Positions 8,532-17,483 of a stretch of 64,000 nucleotides of DNA are shown piece by piece. The stretch is taken from the NCBI GenBank assembly GCA_964497585.1, contig CAZCDS010000011.1:62001-126000 (forward strand), written 5' to 3'. A model generated the notes under the pieces. It ran no database searches. It had not been told where the DNA came from and saw only the letters and a list, made by a program, of their open reading frames with translations. Every line of letters begins with the position of its first letter. Positions within the stretch are counted from its first letter, which is position 1. Made by a program: the position numbers and the translations under genes. The DNA is from CAZCDS01 sp964497585. Lineage in GTDB: Bacteria; Desulfobacterota; Desulfomonilia; Desulfomonilales; Desulfomonilaceae.

Positions 8532-9686
8532 ATGGGACTCCGATGTTTCATGATCCTCGCCCTCTCGTGGCTCGTCACGAGTCCGGCGTTTAGTGCTACG
8601 TCAGCCACGACAAGGCCACAGACAGAACTGCTTCTGCCCGGCATCGTCGCTGAGTCCGGAGACCGCACAGATCTCGTAATCGAGGTGCGGACGGTCCCTC
8701 ACGGCCACTACATAACAAGGTGTAATGGTGAGAAGGGACTGTGGCGGCGCAACTTCACGTGTTACAATCAAGGGCCGGTCGTTTACGGCTCCAAAGCCAC
8801 AGTCAATGAGGTGCAGGTGCGAGCGGGCGGATTCCCGGTCACGCACCGGTGCACCGTCGTCGGTGGAGAATTCCCCACGGACAAGTCCCTGAACATCTTC
8901 ATGGGCGGGCAATGGGACGGAAAGAAGGAAGGCGCGATCCATAAGATTCTCGGCCGTATCAATCTGTTCGGATACGAGTTCATCTCGGGCGAGACAGCTC
9001 CGCTCACCTTCATGATGACCAAGAAAGGATATCGGTTTCTCCATGGCTCGGGCACGATCAAAGATCCGAAAAGCGGGAAGTCGTACGTCTTGAACAAGCC
9101 GCTGAAGAAATCTCAACTCATCAAGGCTGCGCAGCAGGGAGATCTCGTCGAAGTGAAGAGACTTCTGGACGAAGGCATTGCTATCGATGCCACCGTGGCG
9201 CCTGGACTGACAGCTCTGTTGATCGCTTGCCGCGAAGGTCACGTTTCGGTCGTGAAGGAACTCGTTCGGAGAGGAGCCAGGATAAACCAGGCGGATAGAG
9301 ACGGCCTGAATCCTCTCCTCATGGCCACAATGAATGACAGACCGGAAGTGATTGGAGCACTTCTGGCCCAGGGAGCGCAGGTTGATGCCAGGGATCGCAA
9401 GGAGAGGACTGCTCTCATGCTGGCCGCTCAAAAGGGAAACGCGAAGGCCGTGAAAGCGCTTTTGGAGGGGGGAGCCGATATTGACGAGAAAGTCGGACGG
9501 GACAACGTGACCCCGTTAATGATCGCGGCCAGGAATGGACGACTGGAAGTAGTGAAGATCCTCGTTGAGATGGGTGCTGACCTCAATATCAGGGACAAGG
9601 ACAAATGGACCGCTCTGGAGTATGCGACCACATACGATCGGCACGACGTTGCACGATTCCTTCGAGAACGGGGAGCTAAGGAATAG
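8532..9686 (+). CDS. Exported shared-domain ankyrin-repeat protein
   Basis: 384 residues: signal peptide (1-22, ending S-P-A-F-S-A), the shared domain at about 32-190 (L-L-L-P-G-I, W-D-G-K-K-E-G-A-I-H, G-Y-R-F-L-H-G-S-G-T), then six ankyrin repeats from about 195 to the end (T-A-L-L-I-A, P-L-L-M-A-T, T-A-L-M-L-A-A, T-P-L-M-I-A-A, T-A-L-E-Y-A). It is the intact counterpart of the interrupted gene at 5714. The domain half has several Cys (R-C-N-G, F-T-C-Y, H-R-C-T), consistent with export. GGGGAG precedes the start. Likely role: protein binding in the periplasm; the partner is unknown. Confidence 0.82.
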   Translation: MGLRCFMILALSWLVTSPAFSATSATTRPQTELLLPGIVAESGDRTDLVIEVRTVPHGHYITRCNGEKGLWRRNFTCYNQGPVVYGSKATVNEVQVRAGGFPVTHRCTVVGGEFPTDKSLNIFMGGQWDGKKEGAIHKILGRINLFGYEFISGETAPLTFMMTKKGYRFLHGSGTIKDPKSGKSYVLNKPLKKSQLIKAAQQGDLVEVKRLLDEGIAIDATVAPGLTALLIACREGHVSVVKELVRRGARINQADRDGLNPLLMATMNDRPEVIGALLAQGAQVDARDRKERTALMLAAQKGNAKAVKALLEGGADIDEKVGRDNVTPLMIAARNGRLEVVKILVEMGADLNIRDKDKWTALEYATTYDRHDVARFLRERGAKE

Positions 9687-9737
9687 CACGATAAGACCCG
9701 AGTTAGATATCAACGACAATGAGGAGGGGAGTATCAA

Positions 9738-10472
9738 ATGCGAAAAGAAACCAGGCGAGCTCGGTTGTGGGGAGTTCTGATCGTATTGACGGTCATCTCC
9801 ACCGTCCAAATCCTAACGGCTGAGGCTCAGGACGGGAGTCTGTATCGGGACAAGAACGGGTACTTTGCCGCTGTTCCTCCCAAAGGATGGAAGCAACAGG
9901 ACTATCCATCAGACACGATCCGCTCGAAAGTGGCGTTTCATCACCCGTCACAAAGAGGCGCGGTGATCCGCGTCATCTCAGGTCGTACCCGTGAAACGCT
10001 CACCAGCCTTTATGAACTTAATGGAGGGGACAACCGATTGTTCTTCCTTCGGAAATACCCAGGTTCCTCCTTTGATGTGCGCAAAGAACGCCGCTTGGAC
10101 CGGGAAGCGCTTATCATACACATGTCCGTACCCGGCGCGACGGAGCAGGAAATCGTCCAGTTTATAAGAAAGGGCTTGTGGTACAGTATTGCCTTCGCCG
10201 GGAGGACGAAGAATCAGTTCGAGAGCAACTACCACTTCATGCGAAGCTTCATGAATCGTTTCGTCATGTTGCACAAGGACAGGAAATTCTCTCAGGAAGA
10301 AATCCGGGCAGGACAGGGTGCCCGGGTCAAGCGATTGGCGGAATTAGCGGAAAAGGACCGCAATTGGAGAGAGGGCTTGCGGTGGGTCCAGTTTGGGCTG
10401 GAAAGGGACCCGAAGAACAAAGACCTCAAGGAGCTGCAGACGAGGTTGCAGTCAAATGCGGGAAGGAGGTGA
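9738..10472 (+). CDS. Exported PsbP/Mog1-like protein with TPR-like tail
   Basis: 244 residues. The signal peptide (V-L-I-V-L-T-V-I-S-T-V, cleavage near A-E-A-Q) is followed by G-Y-F-A-A-V-P-P-K-G-W, the same opening as in the protein at 7261, and a helical tail (about 190-240) with R-D-P-K-N-K-D-L-K-E-L. It lacks the shared domain, so it corresponds to the N-terminal half of the 7261 protein. AGGAGGGGAG lies before the ATG. It is 51 bases after the ankyrin gene and 10 bases before the HEAT/ankyrin gene, which implies one transcript. Confidence 0.78.
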   Translation: MRKETRRARLWGVLIVLTVISTVQILTAEAQDGSLYRDKNGYFAAVPPKGWKQQDYPSDTIRSKVAFHHPSQRGAVIRVISGRTRETLTSLYELNGGDNRLFFLRKYPGSSFDVRKERRLDREALIIHMSVPGATEQEIVQFIRKGLWYSIAFAGRTKNQFESNYHFMRSFMNRFVMLHKDRKFSQEEIRAGQGARVKRLAELAEKDRNWREGLRWVQFGLERDPKNKDLKELQTRLQSNAGRR

Positions 10473-10482
10473 AAGGGCAGTT

Positions 10483-12768
10483 ATGAAAGCTTACGGGAGA
10501 AGCATCACGGGTACCGTCTGGGCGGTAGTTCTTTTCATGACCATTCTGGGTGGCATTTCTCGGGCAGACGATGTGGAGAATCTGCTGCATAGCCTGCAAT
10601 CAACCGATCCGCCCGCTCGCGAAAAGGCTGCGACGGCCCTCGGAGGAACCAAAGATCCCAGTGCCATCAAGCCACTCATCAAGACATTGGCAGACGAATA
10701 CAAGTATGTCCGTCGGGCCGCAGCCGAGGCTCTCGGCAAGATGGGAGAGCCTGCTGTTGAGCCGCTTGCAAAGGCTTTGAAGAATGAGAACTCAAACGTG
10801 CGGGAAGGGGCGCTGACCGCTTTGGGACTTATCGGGAACCCAACGGTCGTACCCGTCATGCTGCAAGCAGTGCACGACGAGGACGTGAGCGTACGCGAGG
10901 CTTCAGTAGAGGCCCTGGGACGAATCCACGACGAAAGGGCCGAAGCTGGCCTTGTCCGCGTGATGATGAGAAATCGAGACTGGGATCTGCGCGGTAGAGC
11001 CGCTGAAGCTCTGAAAAAGGCGGGTTGGACTCCGAAAGACTCGCGGGAACAAGCGTTTGTATTCCTTGCTTCAGAGCAATGGGCCAAGTTGGCCCACCTG
11101 GGCGAGCGGGCGCTGGAGCCGTTGATGCAGGCTCTATCCGATCGAGACGGGTCGATTCGCGCGAAAGCTGCGCACACGCTCGGTCGGTGCAACAACCCCA
11201 TGGGCATCCCTCCGCTGGTGAAGGCGCTCCGCGACAAGAATGAGGCCGTCCGTGAGAACGCAGGTTCAGCGTTGCGGTCACTGGGTTGGACGCCGTCGGT
11301 GCCGGAAGATCGGGCATGGTCTCTGTTGGCGAATCAGGAGTGGGACGCGCTCGTGGAACTTGGGAAACCCGCTGTAGATCCGCTCCTCGTTGCTACCACG
11401 GATGGGCGCGCAAAGGTGCGCTTGGCCGCAGCTCTAGCGCTGGGCGAGATCCGGGACAGGAGGGCTGTGGAGCCCCTCGCGGCACTGCTCGAGGACAACG
11501 ACGCTGACGTGCGCTCATCCGCTGCAAGGGCACTGGGAATGATCAGGGACCCCAAAGCTGCGCAAAAGCTGTTCGCCTGCCTTGCCGATAAGAGTCGGCA
11601 TGTCCGCGCCGCGGCGCTCACCGCCCTGAAGACCATCAACGCAATCGGGTCGCAGGCCTCCCACGGGAAGCGGGTGAACACGCTCGTGCTTCCTCGAATC
11701 GCCGCTACTGACAAAAAGGAGACAAGCGCAGTCATCGAACTCCAAACCCGCGAAACGGGTTTATACCATGCGCGAAGTCTCGATGGGAAATCCCGTTGGT
11801 CCACACGAGTATACCGCCTTCCCATGAGAAAAATCTTTGCATCCGGCGGCACGGTTCATGTGGAGACAACAATGTTCAGCCAGTCTTCCATTGGCCCCGT
11901 GACCGTACGGGGTATCATCATCGAGGGCTCCTATTTCGTCGGTTCCTCGCTGGACATTTCAGGCCCATCAGGGTCAATGGGTCCCACTGATTGGGACGGC
12001 AGAAATCCGGGCGCGGTTCATAGAATCTTTGGAAATATTGCGGCATGTGATTACCAGATCAGCTCGGATCCGGGTAACCCATTGGTTTTCATGGTAACGC
12101 GAAACGGATACAGGTACCTGCATGGTTCGGGCATGGTTCGAGACACCAGGAGCGGGGACGTCTTTATTCTCAGGGACGACTCGAAAGAGGCTCTGCTGCG
12201 CAAGGCCGCGGCCGAAGGGGACAAGGCGTCAGCGGAAAAGCTGTTACGCGAGGGCACGAGCGTCAATGCAAAATTGAGATTCCGCAACTCTCCCCTCATG
12301 ATTGCGTGCCGAATGGGACACGTGGATCTGGTCAAGTTGCTATTGGAACGAGGAGCGGACGTGAACACGCGTGACGTCGTCTCAGGCCGGACCCCGCTCA
12401 TGGTGGCCGTCAAGGAAGGCAAAGAAAAACTCGTGGCCCTCCTCCTTGCAAAGGGAGCGAACCCGGACACCACGAACCCGAGAACAGGCAGCACCGCATT
12501 GATAGAAGCCGTTGTGAAAGAGAATGCCGCCATTGCGAAGACCCTTTTGGCAAAGGGTGCAGACGTAAATGGTAAAGCCAAAGTCACTGGAGCGACGGCC
12601 TTGATGCATGCGGTTCTCAAGAGCAATTTTGATATAGCCAAGATGTTGTTGGAAAGAGGGGCTGACATAAACGCGAAAAACAAGTGGGGGCAGACCGCGC
12701 TGTCGATTGCGCGCAGGAAGAAAACCCCAGGCATAGAGAAACTCCTGCTCAAGCACGGAGCGAAGTAG
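10483..12768 (+). CDS. Exported HEAT-repeat / shared-domain / ankyrin-repeat protein
   Basis: 761 residues and the most elaborate family member. A signal peptide (V-V-L-F-M-T-I-L-G-G-I-S-R-A) is followed at about 25-385 by HEAT (PBS-lyase type) repeats with P-L-x-x-A-L and V-R-x-x-A-A-x-A-L-G. Two copies of a G-W-T-P insert followed by W-x-x-L-x-x-L-G lie at about 185-215 and 265-300. Next come the shared domain (about 395-550; L-V-L-P-R-I, W-D-G-R-N-P-G-A-V-H-R, GYRYLHG) and six ankyrin repeats (about 560-761). GGAAGGAGG precedes ATG 10483. Two separate solenoid types around one domain suggest a scaffold; the partners are unknown. The last third is duplicated at the left edge of the window. 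Confidence 0.85.
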   Translation: MKAYGRSITGTVWAVVLFMTILGGISRADDVENLLHSLQSTDPPAREKAATALGGTKDPSAIKPLIKTLADEYKYVRRAAAEALGKMGEPAVEPLAKALKNENSNVREGALTALGLIGNPTVVPVMLQAVHDEDVSVREASVEALGRIHDERAEAGLVRVMMRNRDWDLRGRAAEALKKAGWTPKDSREQAFVFLASEQWAKLAHLGERALEPLMQALSDRDGSIRAKAAHTLGRCNNPMGIPPLVKALRDKNEAVRENAGSALRSLGWTPSVPEDRAWSLLANQEWDALVELGKPAVDPLLVATTDGRAKVRLAAALALGEIRDRRAVEPLAALLEDNDADVRSSAARALGMIRDPKAAQKLFACLADKSRHVRAAALTALKTINAIGSQASHGKRVNTLVLPRIAATDKKETSAVIELQTRETGLYHARSLDGKSRWSTRVYRLPMRKIFASGGTVHVETTMFSQSSIGPVTVRGIIIEGSYFVGSSLDISGPSGSMGPTDWDGRNPGAVHRIFGNIAACDYQISSDPGNPLVFMVTRNGYRYLHGSGMVRDTRSGDVFILRDDSKEALLRKAAAEGDKASAEKLLREGTSVNAKLRFRNSPLMIACRMGHVDLVKLLLERGADVNTRDVVSGRTPLMVAVKEGKEKLVALLLAKGANPDTTNPRTGSTALIEAVVKENAAIAKTLLAKGADVNGKAKVTGATALMHAVLKSNFDIAKMLLERGADINAKNKWGQTALSIARRKKTPGIEKLLLKHGAK

Positions 12769-12901
12769 CGGCACCTGGATTCGAAAAGCCATTGTCAGAA
12801 ATATCAGCCGTTCCGTGGAAGGCAGCTCTCAGACGAAAGCGACGTAGCGAAGAGACATTCTTCGTTCTGTTTTGCTTCACTTGCCCTGAGGCAAGAAAAA
12901 G

Positions 12902-13236
12902 GAATGGCTCATCAAGCGGCTGATCAAGTTTGGAGCGAAAGTGGAGTAGGTCGGTCGGAGGTGGCAAGTGCAAGCGGCTTCTGCGTTTCCTTTGGCTCGA
13001 CATTACCGTACCGTGGTGGGGTGACAAGCACAGTGGAAAGATAGGTGAGGGAGAGAAGGAGCTTGAGATACACTCAGAGACCGAAATAATCGTGCTTGTT
13101 CACCAGAATGACGACAGTTGTACGTGAGTCAGGTCGTGGAGACCCCATTCCATGCCCCTCTGAGGTTCAGCGGGCATCCATCGACCCTCGACGATGCCAA
13201 AGAGCTCAAGATGGCCGGAGTGCTGCATAATTCAGG
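12902..13236 (+). mobile_element. IS1380-family element, 3' end remnant
   Basis: Reads W-L-I-K-R-L-I-K-F-G-A-K-V-E, stop, then V-G-R-R-W, A-S-A-F-P-L-A-R-H-Y-R and a terminal stop at 13022-13024. This is the usual C-terminus of IS1380 transposases with one nonsense codon inside. The non-coding tail to about 13236 ends in GCATAATTCAGG and matches the tail of the copy at 44092-44430. The 5' part of the element is missing. It lies directly after the HEAT/ankyrin gene. Confidence 0.6.
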
Positions 13237-13356
13237 CTTCGAAAGGTACAAAAGCCATGACCCAACAGTCTTCAGCCCTTCGACGCCGGATGAATGAAAT
13301 CTCCTACTCATCAAAGAGGATTGGCTTCCTCATTCTTTCAATGTGTCTCTTTATAA

Positions 13357-13533
13357 TGGACTCCGAAAACTGGACAGCAAGGCAAGGTGGAAAAACCGAC
13401 CTTGTTGATGTGGAAAGCGGGGGGATGGCAAGGAGGCTTTTTGGGAGCCATGAGAAAGAGGCATGACAGAAGCTTCAAGGCTCGTGTTGCCCTTGAGGCG
13501 ATCAAGGGGGAGAGGCCGATGTCGGTCCTAAGA
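13357..13533 (+). mobile_element. IS3-family element, left-end and orfA remnant
   Basis: Begins with TGGACTCCGAAAACTGGACA, which looks like an IS3-family terminal repeat. ATG 13450 opens M-R-K-R-H-D-R-S-F-K-A-R-V-A-L-E-A-I-K-G-E, the helix-turn-helix start of an IS3 OrfA. The match stops after about 28 codons. No right end is seen, and the flanking 13534-13760 carries only short C-rich repeats containing TTCGGTCCC. Confidence 0.55.
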
Positions 13534-13763
13534 ATTTCAAGACCCTATTCAAAAACCCCAACAATTTCAATCCCAATTGATGCTATTCGGTCCCGATTGA
13601 TCCCGTTCGGTCCCAAAAGACGTGATCAAAATGTGAGCAAAACCGACAGAATGTTAGGAGCATTTCTTGAAGTAGGGCTTGAGAGGGGGAACTTCCTACC
13701 GCATTTTAGCACTGGGCCTCCACCCAAACCAAATCCTGAGAGATTCTCGTCCCGTCCTCCCGC

Positions 13764-14147
13764 ATGTTTGACCGGCGGCCGATTTCTCGCCATGAGCAGG
13801 ATCAACCCATGATTCAAAAAGAGCCTGCCAGAGACCCCGAGGGTCGACGGGCTGTAAACTTCCTGCTTGAGGGTACCGTAGGAGACCTCATAAAGCTGGT
13901 AGAAGTCCGAATGGACGAATTCTTCAGGGAGAACGGGATGGACAGCCGCGTGATCCTCAACATCCATGACGGGCTGTGTCTGAGCGTTCCTCTTGCAGAA
14001 TATCCCGTCTTAAAGATGACGTGGCGAGAGACGATGGACTCGGCTGATCTGGTCGAGAGAATCCGAACCTCCGCGAACGTGTCAGCGATATTTCCAATTC
14101 ACCTCCCCCTCAAGGCAAAGATCACGATTCTCAAAAGACCCGCCTGA
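13764..14147 (+). pseudogene. C-terminal fragment of a family A DNA polymerase
   Basis: From about 13845 the frame reads R-R-A-V-N-F-L-L-E-G-T-V-G-D-L-I-K-L, then L-N-I-H-D-G-L-C-L-S-V-P, and near the end L-P-L-K-A-K-I. This follows the palm C-terminus of Pol I-type polymerases (QGTAADIIKLA, then the motif C text VHDELVxEVP, then VPLKVD). Only about 100 residues remain; the O-helix, motif A and all upstream domains are absent. The catalytic-loop text is HDG instead of HDE. It is therefore non-functional, probably a relic of a phage or plasmid polymerase given the surrounding IS debris. ATG 13764 or 13809 could open the fragment, but nothing says it is expressed. Confidence 0.6.
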
Positions 14148-14502
14148 TAGAACCCAAACACCCTTGCTTGTCTTTGAGGTCGTTTTTTCCAATGTGCCAG
14201 ACGAACGCGCGACTGTCGCGCGTGTCGGGAAGATCCTCGGGAAAAGGATAGAGAATTTTACTGCGGAGAGGATTCGTTACGCACGAAGGTCCGTTGATCG
14301 ATCGCTGTTGAGAAAGCAGCAAACAAATCTGAGCTCTCAACCCTCTGGTATCACGCAGCAAAGACCTGAGTCACGACTGTGGTGAACCGTGCCCTTTGCC
14401 GGTCAAGCTCCTGTTGCGCAGTGCTTTTGCGGAGTGCTGCGCGGTTGTGGATTTGTTTGATCTGGAGTAGAACTGTGGGAAGTAATGCGGAACAAACACA
14501 GC
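14148..14502. other. Intergenic, no gene supported
   Basis: A 73-codon open frame at 14164-14385 has no ribosome binding site and no family resemblance. No promoter of sigma-54 type could be found here or upstream of the first carboxylase operon. Confidence 0.35.
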
Positions 14503-14984
14503 ATGAACGTCTTGATCCTTTACTACTCCAGGACCGGTAATACCTGTAAGCTCGCTGAAAAGAGAGAGGAGGGCGTCAGATCTGTCGAAGGCGTTGACGC
14601 CTTATGAAATCGACCCAAGAGGTGACAAAGGAAGATTTCGTCAACGCGCACGGAATCATCGCGGGTTCGGCGGTGTATATTGGGATAATGCCTCCTGATT
14701 TGAAGAGGGTTTTCGACGAATTCGTGGGAGTGTGGATCCAGATCGAAGGTAAGGTGGGAGCTGCCTTTGCAACGTCGTCATTCTGGGCTGGCGGGAACGA
14801 GACAACCATCATGTCCCTTACCCAGTGCATGTTCCTCTATGGCATGATCGTGGTGGGCGGCCCGATGTCGGCCACAGGTCATTACGCTGCAGCCTCAGTA
14901 ACGGCGCCAGATGAAAAGGCTGCCGACATTGCCTGGAAGCTGGAACAGAGAGTCGCGGAACTGTGCAAGAGGTTGAACCCCTGA
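14503..14984 (+). pseudogene. WrbA/flavodoxin-like NAD(P)H-dependent oxidoreductase, frameshifted
   Basis: The first frame (ATG 14503) reads M-N-V-L-I-L-Y-Y-S-R-T-G-N-T, the FMN-phosphate loop of flavodoxin-like proteins, and stops with TGA at 14605-14607. A second frame opens with ATG 14604, overlapping as ATGA, and carries the rest: the second FMN loop G-S-A-V-Y-I-G, then F-W-A-G-G-N-E-T-T and a C-terminal helix. The two parts join without missing residues, so one indel near 14600 explains it. It may be a pseudogene, a sequencing error, or less likely a coupled split gene. It lies 80 bases before the first carboxylase operon. Confidence 0.7.
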
Positions 14985-15062
14985 GAGTCGGACAGACCGC
15001 AGCCGATCGTGAACGGCACACGGGAAAAGCTGATTCTGTGGAGAGCCACGGCCGAATCAATC

Positions 15063-17135
15063 ATGTGTAGCATGAGTAGATCCAGCGGACGATTGGTTAT
15101 TGACATTGACGTCGGAGGCACGTTTACCGATGCGATCGTGTCGTCCCAGACTACGATCAATTTCTACAAGGTTGATACCACGCCCCACGATATAGGCAGG
15201 TGTATTGAGGATGTTCTCCAGAGGGCCATTCCCACGCTGGGGTTGCCTAACCTCAGCACCCTTTTGAGACAGACACGGGTGGTCCGTCTGGCCACCAGTC
15301 TCTCGATCAATGCCCTCGTGGAAGCAAAGGGTGCTCGGTGCGGTCTGATAATATCCAAAGGCCGGCGGGAGCGATACCTGTCCCAGAAGGCTCGGCCCGG
15401 CGTTTCCTTTCCCCCGATTGTCGATGACATGGTAGTGGAAATCGATGATGGAGGAGGTACGAATACCCATGCCGCCTTCTCGGCTGTGGAAGATGAAGTC
15501 AGGGAGAAGGTCCAGTGGCTCGTGGAAAGGGGAGCCTTAATCATCCTCGTGAGCTTGGCTGGGACCGACGCCTCACTGTCGGAGCAGAGAGCCAAGAAGG
15601 CGGTGATGAGGTATTTTCCCCGACATTTCATCGGATCGGTTCCTACGCTGCTGGCAAGTCAGACGAGCACCGCGCCGGATTTCCTGGAACGAACGAATAC
15701 CGCCATATTGAACGCCTACTGCCACAGAGCCATGGCAGGCCATTTCCAACAAGTCGAAGAGTTCCTCAGACTACACGGCTATGCCAATCCATTGCTCGTG
15801 GTACACTCCGGTGGTGGAAGTGCGAGGGTAGCAAAGACGCGAGCCGTTCATACGATGAGTTCGGGAGCGGCCGCTGGGATATTCGGCGTGAAATCTCTGG
15901 CGGACAAGTACGGTCTGACCAACGCCCTTTCGATAGACGTCGGTGGTACGACGACGGAAATCGGCTTGTTGAGGAACCGGGAAATTCAATATTACTCGGG
16001 TATCCGGGAAGAAGGCGTTGCACTTGATCTGCTGAGGCCGATCGCCGGGACACTAGGCCTGGGGGGCGGGTCCATAGTCCGCACGACATCCCGGGGTGGG
16101 CTTGTCGTAGGACCCGAAAGCGCCGGGGCTTTCCCGGGACCCGCCTGTTACGGGCTTGGAAGCGGTGATCCAACCTTGACGGACGCCTATTTGATACTGG
16201 GATATGTTGACCAGAACTACTTTCTGGGCGGCCGAAAAAAAACCAGTCGGGAACTCGCCGAAAAGGCGGTTGGAGAGAAACTTGGATCTGTTTTGGGAAT
16301 CACGTCGGAAGAGGCGGCACTTTCTATCAAGGAGTCGGTCCTGGGATCCATTGAGCATGCCGTACGATCAATATTGGAGCCGACCGGTCTATCCCCCTCC
16401 CATTTTTCCCTCGTTGCTCTGGGCGGGGGAGGCGGGTGTATCGCAGCGGATCTGGCCGGGCGGTTAGGCATGGAGAAAACCCATGTTTTCCGGCAGGCCG
16501 CTGTATTTGGGGCATTCGGAACCAGTGGAATGGATATCGTGCACCTTTACGAGCGCCGACTGAACCTTCCGAGCTTCTGTGATCCTGATCGGCGGGAGAA
16601 GAATTGCCGCACGTTGAACGCTCTCGTCGCGGAGACTCAGCGGGTTGCCTTCACAGACATGAAAGGGGAAGGCCTGCAACCGGAGGAAATACGATTCGAG
16701 GTGGACCTGGAGTTTGAATCCACCCCATCGGGCATCCCAGCCAGGATCACCCTGCCGAATCCATTCATCTGGCCTGCCCAGGACTGGCCGATCCTCGAAG
16801 AACTCGTCGCGGGGCTGATTGGGGACGAAGGCCGGCCGGAATGGCGGAAAGCCACCGTGAAAAGGTTCTTCCTTCGCGCACTCGTTCCGGTCCCTCATCC
16901 TGAGCCCTCGACCCCGAGCAGAGGCGAGGATTCGCAAGGCGGTTTCAAAGGAAGACGTGCGGTGTACGGAGGCGGTGGCCGTTGGATCGAATACGGGATC
17001 TATGAATGGGACCGTCTTCCGGTCCCCCTGGTTCTCAGGGGCCCGGTCGTGGTAGAAGCACAAGATACGACCCTTCTCGTGCCTCCAGGTTTGACCATGG
17101 ACTTCGACGCGGATTACAATGGAATCTTGCATTGA
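15063..17135 (+). CDS. HyuA/ApcA-like ATP-dependent carboxylase subunit, operon 1
   Basis: A 690-residue hydantoinase/oxoprolinase A-type protein. It has the ASKHA phosphate-1 motif near the start (D-I-D-V-G-G-T-F-T-D), the second phosphate motif mid-protein (S-I-D-V-G-G-T-T-T-E) and the family text Y/F-P-G-P-A-C-Y-G. HyuA-like chains of acetone and acetophenone carboxylases use ATP to phosphorylate the ketone enol and bicarbonate. Because a zinc-ribbon small subunit and a second HyuA follow, I infer a carboxylase rather than a hydantoinase. The start is uncertain (ATG 15063, ATG 15072 or GTG 15009), with no strong ribosome binding site. The substrate is unknown. Confidence 0.85.
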   Translation: MCSMSRSSGRLVIDIDVGGTFTDAIVSSQTTINFYKVDTTPHDIGRCIEDVLQRAIPTLGLPNLSTLLRQTRVVRLATSLSINALVEAKGARCGLIISKGRRERYLSQKARPGVSFPPIVDDMVVEIDDGGGTNTHAAFSAVEDEVREKVQWLVERGALIILVSLAGTDASLSEQRAKKAVMRYFPRHFIGSVPTLLASQTSTAPDFLERTNTAILNAYCHRAMAGHFQQVEEFLRLHGYANPLLVVHSGGGSARVAKTRAVHTMSSGAAAGIFGVKSLADKYGLTNALSIDVGGTTTEIGLLRNREIQYYSGIREEGVALDLLRPIAGTLGLGGGSIVRTTSRGGLVVGPESAGAFPGPACYGLGSGDPTLTDAYLILGYVDQNYFLGGRKKTSRELAEKAVGEKLGSVLGITSEEAALSIKESVLGSIEHAVRSILEPTGLSPSHFSLVALGGGGGCIAADLAGRLGMEKTHVFRQAAVFGAFGTSGMDIVHLYERRLNLPSFCDPDRREKNCRTLNALVAETQRVAFTDMKGEGLQPEEIRFEVDLEFESTPSGIPARITLPNPFIWPAQDWPILEELVAGLIGDEGRPEWRKATVKRFFLRALVPVPHPEPSTPSRGEDSQGGFKGRRAVYGGGGRWIEYGIYEWDRLPVPLVLRGPVVVEAQDTTLLVPPGLTMDFDADYNGILH

Positions 17136-17151
17136 GGAGGATCTTGGGGCC

Positions 17152-17481
17152 GTGAAGGTCAGGATCACCGAATACCTGGATATTGACCTTGAACGTGAGT
17201 ACTGGTGCTGCAATCGTTGCGGATGCGAACTTTTTTCCGCCCGTGACAACTACAAGAAGGGTTGTCTTATTGCCGAAAAGGATCCCGACACGATCTATCC
17301 ACCGGTCATCGACGGCGAATTTACGTTCGCTCCAGATCCGGAGTGGATTCGGATTGTCGAATTCTATTGTCCCCGGTGCGGAACGATGATTGACAATGAG
17401 TTCCTTCCTCCGGGTCATCCCATTACCCATGACATGGAAATCGACATCGCCTCACTGAAACGCCGTAACGGCTTAAAGTAA
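17152..17481 (+). CDS. Small zinc-ribbon subunit, acetone carboxylase gamma/ApcB type, operon 1
   Basis: 109 residues with two cysteine clusters (W-C-C-N-R-C-G-C near residue 20 and F-Y-C-P-R-C-G at about 80). It also has F-A-P-D-P-E-W-I-R-I-V-E and H-P-I-T-H-D, as in the small subunit of acetone and acetophenone carboxylases, which carries a structural zinc. The GTG at 17152 is preferred: AGGAGG at 17135-17140 is well spaced, and the protein then starts like its copy at 26069 (R-x-T-E-Y-L). An ATG at 17119 inside the preceding gene is possible. Its presence is the best argument that the neighbouring HyuA/HyuB proteins carboxylate. Confidence 0.85.
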   Translation: MKVRITEYLDIDLEREYWCCNRCGCELFSARDNYKKGCLIAEKDPDTIYPPVIDGEFTFAPDPEWIRIVEFYCPRCGTMIDNEFLPPGHPITHDMEIDIASLKRRNGLK

Positions 17482-17483
17482 AG

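Noticed and set aside
13540..13620. Short repeats with TTCGGTCCC, first considered as a CRISPR-like or iteron array
   Set aside because: Only two clean copies, no regular spacers, no origin or cas gene nearby.
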